Positions 63,959-64,000 of a stretch of 64,000 nt of DNA are shown one piece after another (position 1 is the first letter of the stretch; every line of letters begins with the position of its first letter). A program made the position numbers and the translations under genes. Where the stretch lies: NCBI GenBank assembly GCA_021292165.1, contig CM037878.1, positions 285,891,744 through 285,955,743 on the forward strand, in the 5' to 3' direction. Under the pieces are notes generated by a model. That model made no database searches. It had not been told where the DNA came from and worked only from the letters and a program-made list of their open reading frames with translations. The DNA comes from Shinisaurus crocodilurus. Taxonomy: Eukaryota > Chordata > Lepidosauria > Squamata > Shinisauridae.

Positions 63959-64000
63959 GCTTAGAAAGACCCTTTTTGTCATTCTGATCCCCAACTAACA

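Noticed and set aside
58448..64000. CAPN5 N-terminal coding exon (residues 1-55)
   Set aside because: No minus-strand frame with a calpain-5 N-terminus and donor was found; assigned to beyond the window.

Overview
This is vertebrate nuclear DNA, most likely from a squamate reptile and probably a lizard. The evidence is a split calpain gene with GT-AG introns, an intronless olfactory marker protein gene, and dense repeats typical of squamates: Sauria-type tRNA SINEs with a (TAAA)n tail, L2-like and CR1-like LINE 3' ends, hAT and mariner MITEs. Species cannot be fixed from the sequence.

Genes. Two protein-coding genes are supported, both on the minus strand. CAPN5 (calpain-5) occupies about 14.1-58.4 kb. 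Eleven coding exons join in frame to 584 codons plus stop, from residue 56 (human numbering) to the C-terminus. Catalytic Cys81, His252 and Asn284 are all present. The N-terminal coding exon (about 55 residues) is not found and should lie beyond position 64000. OMP (159 residues, one exon, 45744-46223) sits on the same strand inside the large CAPN5 intron between 35609 and 58315. OMP nested in CAPN5 is the arrangement known in mammals. A 3'UTR-like, repeat-poor stretch follows the CAPN5 stop (14.1-17.0 kb).

Layout. 1-14.1 kb is downstream intergenic sequence and almost entirely nested transposon debris. 14.1-32.4 kb holds the CAPN5 3'UTR and ten closely spaced exons (one more at 35.4 kb), with SINE, LINE and MITE insertions in the introns. 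35.6-58.3 kb is one 22.7 kb intron holding OMP, a tandem duplication, two copies of a GACTCG-rich hAT element and solo LTRs. 58.3-64 kb is the exon with the catalytic cysteine followed by more intron.

Mobile DNA. The window is best read as an insertion record. Ten copies of a near-perfect palindromic hAT MITE (about 124-137 bp) are present; nine have recognisable 8-bp target duplications centred on TA. Other families are a CAGGGCCGG hAT with a large copy and an internally deleted derivative, a GACTCG-repeat hAT, a Tc1/mariner-like MITE (five copies), a 5S-rRNA-headed SINE with a CR1-like tail, and a LINE 3' end encoding a C2H2 finger. Many are nested and can be ordered in time. I found no defence island, CRISPR, operon or other system; the novelty here is in transposon biology and in the nested OMP/CAPN5 locus.
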